A DNA stretch of 64,000 bases from Takifugu bimaculatus. Its lineage: Eukaryota; Chordata; Actinopteri; Tetraodontiformes; Tetraodontidae. Below are positions 10,683 through 19,876 of the stretch, in pieces. The notes below the pieces were generated by a model. It ran no database searches. It was not told the origin of the DNA and saw only the letters and a program-made list of their open reading frames with translations. Numbering within the stretch: the stretch's first letter is position 1; each line of letters opens with the position of its first letter. A program made the translations under genes and the position numbers. The stretch is taken from the NCBI GenBank assembly GCA_004026145.2, contig SWLE01000586.1, forward strand, positions 53,124 to 117,123, read 5' to 3'.

Positions 10683-10969
10683 CCCGCGTCACCATGAACT
10701 CCTTATCTGCTTCAACTGTTGATACAGTTGGTGATTCCCTTTCCGGCTGAAAAGGTAACTTGTAAATTTGTTTTGGCCGCTTGTATAAATGTTTTGCACC
10801 TCCCGGCTGGCTCCTTTTTCAACCGGAAAGGGAACCAGCTGCACCAACGGAACGCATCCATTGGCCCAACCAAGGGTCGGTAATTCCCTTTCCAGTAGAA
10901 AAAGTTAGTGGTAAATTTGTTTCAGCCGCTTGTAAAAGTGTTTTGCACCTCTCGGCCACCGTAGGGCAG
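10541..10969 (-). repeat. Right long terminal inverted repeat of transposon
   Basis: Reverse complement of 7461-7900 with a few substitutions and small gaps. It includes the first codons of the transposase (zinc-ribbon region), so both ends of the element carry that coding segment, in opposite orientations. Confidence 0.8.
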
Positions 10970-10994
10970 AGCGATGTAGAAGAGTTGTACTTAC

Positions 10995-11745
10995 GTGAAG
11001 CGCCAAATGGAGTGAAGCGCGAGGCTGGGACTGTGTAATGCCCTCACGACGCGTTCTCTCTCTCGGGCGAGGCTAGGCAGTCAGCTAACAGTATGGAGTT
11101 TGAAATAACCACAACAAGGCTTAACTGTGTTGTTTCTTCCTTTTATCCATTGAGTAATATTTTTTGTAAAACTGAAACAATACAGAAAATAGAACAGCAT
11201 AAAAAAACTCACGTACACCAAACACACTAAGACGATCTATATATAACTCAGGACACAGCTCCACATGCTAATATGTTAGCTAGCATCACTCGCTAATTAC
11301 CACGGACTAACAACGCAAAGAATAACTAAACTAACGCTACAGAATCTACAGCTACAACTTCTGTATAGAACACACTTACAGACAAATGGTCTCCAAGGCT
11401 GGAACGCTTTTTAGCTCAGCAGCTGGAACTACGATGCTTCGCTACCGTTGTCCGTCATCAAAACCGCGGTGTTTTGAGTGAGTGCCGTCAAAGCGCCTGA
11501 AGGTGCAATGCCAACTCCGCCCAGTAGATGGCAAAACCACGCTCCCATTTACACAGGTGCGCTGCTCCGCTACCGCACCCCAAACTCAACATTTATTTAT
11601 TTATTTTTTACTATATTGGACATCTTTATGTTTTTAACAGACTTGACCATCAAATTTTAACCTATACAATGTTGTGGTCAGTACAGACTGGATCAATTTA
11701 TATGGCGGTGGGTTCACGTACGATGGGAAATTCGAAAGCTGCCAT
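10995..11745 (-). pseudogene. Exon X copy, split by solo LTR
   Basis: The ATG on - is at 11745-11743. The exon matches 2546-2639 in reverse, but after about 55 nt it is interrupted by the LTR at 11034-11685. The remainder and its GTAAGT donor are at 10995-11028. Immediately downstream on the same strand is the inverted end of the transposon and then its transposase. Confidence 0.75.
11034..11685. mobile_element. Solo LTR with 5-bp target duplication
   Basis: A 652-bp block begins TGTAATGCCC and ends GGTCAGTACA. It is flanked by the direct repeat GACTG (11029-11033 and 11686-11690). The empty site GGGACTGGATCAATT is seen intact at 52347-52361 and, in reverse, at about 2592-2606. TG...CA ends and a 5-bp duplication fit an LTR retrotransposon or retrovirus. 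No internal region remains, so it is a solo LTR. Confidence 0.85.
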
Positions 11746-12319
11746 TTGAAATCGTGTTATTTTCCCGCTGAATGTGCCGCACCCAGGCAGCCCCTCCCAC
11801 ACCCACTGGCTGGGAGCTGCTCCACCCCTCCCCCCACACAGATTCGCGATCAGAACCACCCGTTTTGGACCGCTTAACGCCGTCCAATTCTATGGAATCT
11901 GGGCACGTTAGAACCACAAGACTTTGAAATATAACCATGTCGAGCTTCATAACTTTAGCTTACCCGGTGACGGCGAAACAACGAGTTAAACACGAAGCTT
12001 TTGTCAGTTCGGAGCCGTTTTCCCGCTCTGTTCTGCATTGAGTAAATAGGAGATTTGAGCGGACCAGTCGGCGCTTTAGCTCGTTTTACCGGGCGCTGGT
12101 TAATTTAACGTCCTCACACCGACGATAGCGAATTAGTTGAGGATTAGATTTACAAAACGATGTTTTTGTTTGTTTTTAATCAATCTATGAGCTTTTCTGT
12201 GCTGGATTCCACCTCTCCACCCAGTGAATCAACACACTGTCACAATCCATATCTTCTTTAATAATACAAACCATAATTCAAGCACAGACAGCACACCCAC
12301 AAGTCCTTACACTCACACA
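11746..12319 (-). promoter_or_regulatory. CpG-rich upstream region of exon X (reverse copy)
   Basis: Reverse-strand copy of 2000-2545. It lies between the kinase tail (12320 upward) and exon X. No independent gene was seen. Confidence 0.4.
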
Positions 12320-13618
12320 CTATTCAACACAGTTGACTTCCATGCAGCTACAGAATACACTCTTTATATGCCTGCAGACTTTGGCAAACCATTTAGAGAC
12401 TTTAACCCTAAACACGCCTTTCTTTTTAGAAGGTGATTTGCTGCTGTTTTCAGAAGTGGTGGCATCAGAGTAGTCACTACTGGAGACACCCTCTGATGAA
12501 TAGCTGTCAGCTTCAGAGGATGCACCATCAGAAGTTCCATTACTGGAGACTGTTTCTTCCTCACATAGTGAGGTAGCATTGTCTACTGAGGTATCTACAC
12601 AAGAAGTATCACTAGTAGAATCTTCAGAGGACTCTTGTTGCGAGGACTCTATGTATTCCACTGGGCTCTCCGTGGATTTAGTATCGCTGATTTCCTTCTG
12701 GGAGGACTCACTCTCTTCTTCCACTTGGGACTCTGTATGTTTGGCCTTGTTGGCCTCCCCTTCAGTGGACTTCCTGTTACTAGCAAGGCAGAGAAGCTCC
12801 TCTGAGAAATTAATGTCTTTTTCTGGTAAGGTCCCGATGATTCCTTTTTGTGAGGGCTCACAGTCTATTTCCTCTCGAGATTGAGTGAATTTTCCCTTCA
12901 AGGACATGATGGTTTCTGCCTCAGAGGACTCGATGGATTCTGCCTTGAACACTTTTCCCTGAAAGGATTTGATGTCTCCTTCTTTGGTGGGCTTCTTTTC
13001 CTTCTCCAAAGTCTTTGCCTCTTTCTGAGAAGAGCTTCTTATTTCTGACTCAAATGAGTTCTTTTTGTTTTTCTTCTCATTTGAGGTTTTAGCTATTAGC
13101 TGAAACCTCTGTGAACGCTAAACTGTTCATTTTTTCACACATTTTCAAGCTGCAAAAAACACATTGTGTAAATTTAAAAATGTACAATAACAAAATAGGC
13201 TCCTTGATTTTTGTACAAACATTTGCACGTTATTGGCCCAATTAAGTTTTACAAGTTTCAAACTTAATTTTAATCCTAATGACCGGAAGGCTTTAACTGG
13301 TACAAATATTACATCTAATTAATGATACACAGTACTCAGTAGAATCAGCTATGTAGTGGGAGTTAGCTGTGCTGTGTGGTTTGATATGTCTCTTTAAATG
13401 TTTCAAAAACCTATAACCTCACTGATATCAAATAGAAATAATGTCACTCACTAGTCTTTGCTCTCCACTGTTCTCAGGTGCCCCATTGTTATAAAGTCAT
13501 GCTGCAGGGCTTTCTCAGGAGAGATTCTCTGACGCTCATCAAAGTGGAATAACTTCTTCAGGAGATCATAAAGAGCCCTGCGCTCCTTAATTTCATTTTT
13601 GTCATTTGTTGGATTGGC
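12320..13618 (-). pseudogene. HIPK-like kinase tail, reverse copy (K1')
   Basis: Only the last two exons remain. Exon 8 (13452-13618) encodes the LLKKLFHFDERQRISPEKAL segment of the kinase C-lobe. Exon 9 runs from about 13150 to the stop at 12320. Its long open part (13009-12320) reads the Ser/Glu-rich tail in the same frame as the left-arm copy (LPEKDINFSEELLCLASNRK) and ends VCRHIKSVFCSCMEVNCVE. Upstream in exon 9 the sequence has a TAA-containing rearrangement near 13095. The other kinase exons are missing: at about 13680 the sequence switches to retroviral gag. Confidence 0.75.
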
Positions 13619-13689
13619 CTGCCATTGGAATCAGTGATTAAATACAAAGATAATTAATCACAACAATGAAATTAATTATGTGTACTGTG

Positions 13690-15137
13690 GAAGTCCTAAA
13701 ATTATGGCCTGACGGAACAAAGTGGTGTGTAAATTATATGAGCCAGGATGGCACCCTGTGGCACACATCCATTCCTTTTTACACCTCGTAAGGAACCCAT
13801 GTGCCGACCCACTTTCCTCCTACTTAAATCTTAAGTTCTGCATTACTCCTGGAGATATTGGAAATATCTGTCTCATAGCTTCACCAACCCTGGTTGCACA
13901 TGGGCCAAAACGTGCAGCATTAGGTCTGTCTTTAATGCCTGCTGCTACCTCAACTTTATCCATATCCCAGAGAGACACTTGTCTCCCTAAAATTCCTCTA
14001 AATTCTCCCATTGCCAACTGCATGCTCTGTGTTAAACTAAAAAGGGTAGACATCCACTTGCCGCCTCCCTCTGCGGGTGGGGGCATCTTATCCACCAAAC
14101 AATTAATGTCTGTGATAGCAAACGGAACATATACTGGTTCCTGTCCTCCTCTTTTCTGTATCAGACGGGCCTGGAACTGCGGCATTCCTGAAACGGGCCC
14201 CTTACTCCTTGTGTGTATTCCTGTTTGACCCTAACCCTAACCCTAACCCTAACCCTCCTCATTATTTATGGCCCCTGTCAACAGTTCACCTCTATACTCA
14301 CACTCACTCTCTTCCCTTGATTCTGATTCATAATTTTCCAAAAATAAACCTGGGTCTTTTTCATATAATTTTGTCTGAGATTCAACAGACTCCTGAAGCT
14401 CCAATTCTCCAATAGATGTAGGCGGAATTTTGAAGTTATCTGTCTTATTCTCGCTCTCCTCTTTATCACTGCCATAAATCAGTCTTGCCTTCTCCCTGTG
14501 CTCAGCCCTGGCAGATCCTCCTGAGAGATCAGCTCTTTTCACTTGTTTTGTTTGTTTGCTAATTGTTTTGAAGATGTTTAATGCAGATTTTTGACTATCT
14601 TGTTTTTTAAAATATAGTTTGTTGGGAGATTTTAGGGCGAACCACCTGAGCTTCCTCTCTAAATTCATTTTTTCCTAAGTTATCTTCAACCTCTTCCTGT
14701 CCCTGTTTGATCCTTCTAACCTGTCTCCGAAGTTCACCCACTGTCTCACGTAAATCCTGCATTTCTTCATCTCTGTCCACATCTAAGTGACCACTGTTAA
14801 TAGTCAAAACTGGCAATTGATATGGGGGTGGGGAAGAGGTAGTAGGTAATGCTGGATAAAGAGTGGTGTTAAATGTCAGTGTCTGGTTTGGATCTTCTAA
14901 TGGAGGCTTCTCTTCATTGGGCACTCGTGTGACCCCCATAGATCTGAAATAGTGCACCGCTGCACATGCCACAGCCACAACATGTATCCTTCGACGCTTA
15001 TCTTCTAACTCCTTACCCTGTTTTTGCCATGATTTTCCTGCTATAAACCCTAATTTTGGATTATCAAGATGATCCTGTAATATGGTGTGAGTTTCTGACT
15101 CCCACTTACACAATGCTTCAGCTAAATTAACCTTCAT
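13690..15137 (-). pseudogene. Endogenous retrovirus gag remnant
   Basis: On -, a start codon at 15137 opens an N-terminal matrix-like region followed by a charged, probably coiled-coil stretch (about 14790-14680). A frame change at 14610-14670 leads into a Glu-rich segment. A capsid-like part (14185-13820) carries the YVPF...LPPP pattern seen in gammaretrovirus-like and epsilonretrovirus-like Gag. A run of CCCTAA telomere-type repeats (14228-14257) sits between the Glu-rich and capsid parts. The frame is broken at least twice and pol is missing, because the element is cut off at the duplicon edge near 13680. Confidence 0.65.
14228..14257. repeat. Interstitial telomere-like repeat (CCCTAA)
   Basis: Between four and five perfect CCCTAA units lie within the retroviral gag remnant. 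The canonical vertebrate telomere hexamer inside a retroviral gene is unexpected. Similar units recur at 62053-62070 and 62690-62810. Confidence 0.85.
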
Positions 15138-15189
15138 CTCTGAAGGGTGTTGGATTGCAATACCTCTCGTGCGTCACTGCCAATCCGCG

Positions 15190-15790
15190 TGTTCTTTAAA
15201 TGAAGACTTCAAGTAAACAAATGCCAATTTCAAAATGTATTTAGCAAATAGAATCAATTCAAGATACAAATATTACAGAGCTCCGGGCCAGTTCATAACC
15301 CTAGCAACAACAGAGTCAATTGTCAGGGCATGAAGTCTGACAACCTAACTATCCCTTGGCCCAGTTTATATAGAAAGACATATGAAAATTATTGATGCTA
15401 ATTCAGTCCAATCCAGTCCTTCTTCTTGGATGACCTCATCTTCTTCTTCCTGCCTCCTTGGTGTTGGTGCAGTCCTTCTTCTCCATTGTCTTCTCAGATG
15501 GCCAGATCAGAGGTCTTATTCCTGTCCAGGAACTTATCAATCACCAGTAAATTATGCTGTCATGTTTTACGATGGGGGTCTACCATTTCCTGTCTGCCTG
15601 GCTCCAACTGTCTAAGCAGTATTCATGTCAAAGAAGGGTCAACTGACTTGCTTATGTGTATTCCTACTAAAGATTATATACTATCCCTAACTTCTGAACT
15701 AACTGTAACATAAAACAAAAACATATAGTATAACACATGCTAATAAGATAAAAGATGCTAACAAGATAAACTAATTCTCTTCAGTATTTA
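15190..15790 (-). mobile_element. Probable 5' LTR of the gag-bearing retrovirus
   Basis: On -, upstream of gag, there is a TATATAAA promoter motif at about 15367-15376, then ~150 nt reaching the gag leader. This arrangement fits U3-R-U5. Exact ends were not established and no paired LTR is present. Confidence 0.45.
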
Positions 15791-16090
15791 CTGTCTCTGT
15801 GACATGGAGCATTGGAATATTTCAGCTGCAGCCAGCAAAAACCCATCAGAATGACGGCTATCGGTGGGAACCGCAGGTCATTTGACTTTAGTCAGTCTGT
15901 TAAATGTTATAGGATTTATTGCAATCTAATAAAAACTATGAATAAATGTGGGAAATAGGAAATAAAAACAAGTAAAATGACCAAATAAATCTCCCATGAA
16001 TACAGTAAATTTTAAGATGAGAACCTGCTGCACTGTGCCATGCCCCTTCTCTACTGAGAAAAGCCCAAGTGTGTCCTTCAGTCACCTCAG
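15785..16090 (+). repeat. Stray copy of NLR gene 3' sequences
   Basis: 15788-16020 matches the NLR gene 3' UTR at 27880-28115 (shared AATAAAAACTATGAATAAAT). 16026-16075 matches NLR intron sequence at 24765-24830 (TGCTGCAGTGTGCCATGCCC region). The two matches are ~3 kb apart in the gene but adjacent here. This is a rearranged piece of an NLRC3-like gene or a repeat hosted by several of them. Confidence 0.65.
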
Positions 16091-16480
16091 ACATTCAGCC
16101 AGCTTTTAATACCTTTGTTCAAGCCCAGAACGCCCTGGATTATTCCCACTGAAGATGGAAAAGCAGGTGGAAAACATGAGTTATTGTTAACTGTACTGGT
16201 GTATGACTAGAGCGCATTACTGGACCACTATAAACTTGTTGTTTGTGGTTTTTCTTTCTTTGTGGAGATTAACACGTTAAAAATAAATTGCACTGGTTCA
16301 GCAGTTGATCTTGTTTTCTTATTTGACCTATACGATACCATTTCACAAAGCTAAATATACATTTTTACAGAATAGTTTTATCCTTCCGATTACCAGCACC
16401 AGCTATTCAAAATATATAATGTAGTGGGTTTTAAAATGAACTGAATGATGTCTGCCTTGTCTCTCCTCTACCTGTCCTCC
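16091..16480. other. No gene recognised
   Basis: Ordinary A/T-rich sequence with no supported coding region. Confidence 0.4.
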
Positions 16481-16690
16481 CCCTTCTCCTCCTCTCTCCC
16501 TACCCACCCACCCCCCATCAGCAGGAGGGTCCCCCCCCCCCCCATATGAGCCTGGTCCTGCTCAAGGTTTCTTCCTGTTAAAGGGGAGATTTTCCTGTTG
16601 ATTGTTAGGGATCAGGCCCTGGGATTCTGCATAGCACCAAGTTTGACTACAACAGACATTACAAATAAAGATGATTTGATTTGATTTGAA
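16481..16690 (+). mobile_element. L2-like LINE 3' tail
   Basis: It carries the shared 3' end of the L2/Maui-like LINE in this window (GAGCCTGGTCCTGCTCAAGG, TTCTTCCTGTTAAAGGGGAG) and a GATTTGATTTGA-type terminal repeat. It is preceded by a C-rich pyrimidine run. No coding sequence remains. Confidence 0.65.
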
Positions 16691-17339
16691 AATAAAAGAA
16701 CTGCGCCTGAAAATGAAGCAGAAGCAATAAAAACCCAACACCAGCGAAGCTTTCGAAGAATCTCAGATATTGATGAAAAATTCTGGAAATCATGATGGAT
16801 AGATATTTTTCTCACGGCTCAAATTCCACAGCTATTAAGTGATTAAATGGATTTAATGGTGATATTCTGGAGTCCACAATATCAGGTGAAGTTACACTGG
16901 GGAACAATTTGAAAATATCCTGTTGAAATTATTCTAAATTATTCTGATTAAAAATAAAATTGGCACTCTGATTCCAAAATTACAGTCATTTCCCCCCAGC
17001 CCGTCAAGTTTTGAAAGCTTCTCCTCCAGAGAAGCTAATTTCCCCTAATGAGCTGGAGTCAGACTGGCCAGCTGTTGACAACTGGATCAGCTCCGTTGGT
17101 GCCGTCACCATTAAGAGGTGTGTGCAGCCCCCAAAAGGTCAGTACTGTCAATATCCTATAGGGGACACTTTGAACCAGAGGGGATCCTATAGATCAAAAA
17201 GTTGACCCAGTTTGATTCCGCACCCAAAAACGAACATCTGTCAGACGAACTCCAGTTGTTTCCCAGTATTTCAGTTCAAACGTGGACCAAATTGTTCTGA
17301 AGAGAGGCGCCTGTGCTGGATATGACGCGATCCAACCAC
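16691..17339. other. No gene recognised upstream of NLR promoter
   Basis: No supported gene. The composition changes from A/T-rich to GC-richer toward 17300, as the promoter region begins. Confidence 0.35.
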
Positions 17340-17441
17340 GAACACGTGACGTGTAGAGGAAGAAGAAGCGAAAGTGAAAGTTCTCAACTTCGGGCTCCAT
17401 CTTGAGTGACCGAGCGCTGATGGAAAACCTCTAATATTCAG
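17340..17441 (+). promoter_or_regulatory. ISRE-like promoter and non-coding first exon of NLR gene
   Basis: GAAAGTGAAAGTT at 17370-17382 fits the interferon-stimulated response element pattern (two GAAA cores separated by two bases). ACGTGACGTG just upstream has E-box/CRE-like character. A transcript starting here would have a leader ending at the donor CAG|GTAGCA (17441), which could be spliced to the coding exon after an acceptor near 19876. The link to the NLR gene is inferred from order and strand. It would make the receptor interferon-responsive. Confidence 0.45.
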
Positions 17442-18234
17442 GTAGCATTTGGTTCTTTCACTGCTGTCGTCTCGAATCAATGTTCCGCTGCGAGATGCGG
17501 CTTAATAAGCTGCGTGTGCGCAATGAGCGTGCGCGTGTTTCGGTCGCACATTGCGGCTGGTCGACGGGAATGTTGTGACGGATGATCAAACTTTGTAGCG
17601 TGTTTCCTCTAACTGCGTTTTCCGCTAACCCTGAGCCAACATTTTAGAGGTTGAGGAAGCACATTTTAATACTCACAATAAGTCGACAATATTATTTGCA
17701 GTTAGTGGGAAAATCCACGGAAAGAGGGACACAAACGCGACAGTTTTAGCCTCCTCTCTTTGTCCCTCCACCAGGGGGACAATCCATCCTTTATTTAAAA
17801 AAGGAGAGTATGGAAAGAGGGAGAGATCAAGGCATTCCATTTGATTGTTTTAACAACTGGTTCTTTGTGGAATATGAATTTGTTATTATGGATTTATGAA
17901 ATGTGTTCTGTTTTGAATGAAGCAGTCAAGAAAAGGAAAGGAAAACTAAACCCATGGTGTTTTCATATTTTTGGTCCTGTACATGTGGTCAGATCAGATT
18001 AGTCTGAGCAGAATTGGGTGTTTTTTGCCCTTTGCTGTGTGTCATCTATTCTATTCAGCATGTTGGGTTGCTTGACTTCTGTTGGGTTGTGTCAACTTGA
18101 TCATCACTTCTGAGATATTGACACACCTTTTTCCTGAGGCTGGCTCCAATGCTGCCAACACACCTGGCCATGGATATGGTGGGACTTCTGTGATGAGTGG
18201 GGTCAGAGGTGGTGGACAAGCTCTGCTCCAAAAC
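17442..18234. other. Putative 5' intron of NLR gene
   Basis: GC-rich, CpG-containing sequence to about 17640, then A/T-rich sequence. No gene was seen. Confidence 0.35.
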
Positions 18235-19198
18235 AAGCTTGCATCGGTCTCATCTCCAATGGCGATGAGACTGCCTACAGGAGGGAGGTGGCTCGACTGG
18301 TGTCCTGGTGCGGACACAACAACCTGCAGCTGAACGCTCAGAAAACAGTGGAGATGATTGTGGACTTCAGGAAAGTTACAGCCCCTTTGCCCCCCCTTGC
18401 CCTTATGGACTCCCCCATCACCATCACGGACTCCTTCCGCTTCCTGGGCACCACCATCACACGGGACCTTAAGTGGGAGCCAACCATCAGCTCCCTCATC
18501 AAGAAGGCCCAGCAAAGGATGTTCTTCCTACGGAAGCTGAGGAAGCTCAAACTGCCTCCCAGGATGTTGGCGCAGTTTTATACGGCCATCATCGAGTCCA
18601 TCCTCACCTCCTCCATCACCGTGTGGTTTGCTGGTGCCACCGCCAGGGACAGACTGAGGCTGCAGCGCGTCGTGCGCGCTGCCGAGAAGGTGATCGGCTG
18701 CAGGCTTCCATCCATCCAGGACCTGTATATCTCCAGGACCCGGAGGTGTGCAGGTCGGATCACGGCCGACCCTTCCCACCCTGGTCACGGACTGTTTTCC
18801 CCCCTCCCCTCAGGCAGGAGACTACGGTCCATTCGGACCAGAACCTCCCGCTACACTAACAGCTTCTTCCCCTCTGCCATCAGGCTGCTGAACACCAAGT
18901 GACTTATCACTTAAGCACCATGTACAGCAGCCAGCCGGACTCATAAACAATACATCACATTACTCCTGCATTGACCTGCACTATTTCTTACCACATACCT
19001 CTTACCACCTACTATTTATGTATATAATGTATATAAGTCTTATTTTATTTTATTTATCTTATTCTAGTGTGGTGTTGATGTCTAGTGTTATGTTGAATGT
19101 CGCAGCGGCACACCATGACAAATTCCTAGTTTGTGTAATACTGTGTATTACATGAACAATGGCAATAAACCTTCTTCTGATTCTGATTCTGATTCTGC
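18235..19198 (+). mobile_element. 5'-truncated LINE (Rex/Babar-like)
   Basis: The reverse transcriptase C-terminal part is open from about 18238 to 18902 (WCGHNNLQLNAQKTVEMIVD, FRFLGTTITRDLKWEP, QFYTAIIESILTSSITVWF, ending FFPSAIRLLNTK). A 3' UTR follows, with AATAAA and a (TTCTGA)n tail at about 19170-19197. It lacks the endonuclease, the catalytic RT blocks and the 5' end. The family call Rex1/Babar is from motif style and tail and is tentative. Confidence 0.7.
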
Positions 19199-19876
19199 TA
19201 GATATGTTTGGGATCTCCTCCGCCACAACCACCAGCTGCAACTAGTAGCTGTGCACGCCATGCAGAGTTTTGACCTCTAGGTCAGGCTGCAAATGTTTTT
19301 TCCAGCACCATCATGTGTTGGTGAGAAACATGATGCGCCTGATCAAAAAAAGCTGCTTGTAATCTGACAGACAAGCCATGATGAGATGTCAAGGTGCATT
19401 GTTGAAAATGAAGATCCTCTTCTTGGAATCCTGTCTGAGATGACAGAAGATGATGCTGCATTTGACCCACTTTGATGATGTGATGACATATTTCTGTTTA
19501 GTTTTGAATGCATTCTCATCTTATTTGTTGAATTTAATGTTGAGAACTGACATCTTGAAAGAATTTAGGTTTTCTTGTAAACCATAACCAGATAAAAAAT
19601 GATTTCATTTGTATTTGTGTGCGTCCGTCTGATGCCACCGCACCTTTTGAAACACCCAGGAGAAACATTTTTTCCACAACTATTTTATGTTTAACATGGT
19701 GTAAACTTTTAAGATGTCCCAAAACTTTTTTCCAATATATATGTGGCCTGTATGATGTACAGGGTGACATCATATAATAGATTTTGACGTGAATGAGCCG
19801 ACAATACGTCATTGGACAGACCTCTGCTTGTCTTCATGCTGAGAATCATGTTCTTTAATCTTCTTTTCTGTGTCAG
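19199..19876. other. No gene recognised before NLR coding exon 1
   Basis: No coding region is supported. The stretch at 19620-19740 resembles the end of an old DNA transposon (CATGGTGTAAACTTTTAAGATG), without clear boundaries. Confidence 0.3.

Larger units (their letters stand above)
7461..10969. mobile_element. DNA transposon with long inverted ends and DDE integrase
   Basis: The ends are near-perfect inverted copies of about 430 bp (7461-7900 and 10541-10969), starting ACGGTGGCCGAGAGGTGC. Inside are a degenerate HECT-type (G2E3-like) ORF on + and a DDE transposase/integrase on -. No target-site duplication is obvious: the left flank is the kinase K3 3' region and the right flank is the exon X intron in reverse. 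A second copy is at 48862-52286. The integrase type resembles those of eukaryotic cut-and-paste elements with retroviral-like integrase cores (IS3EU or a related group). The superfamily call is uncertain. Confidence 0.75.

Noticed and set aside
18051..18515. 154-codon ORF on -
   Set aside because: Antisense to the LINE reverse transcriptase on +.
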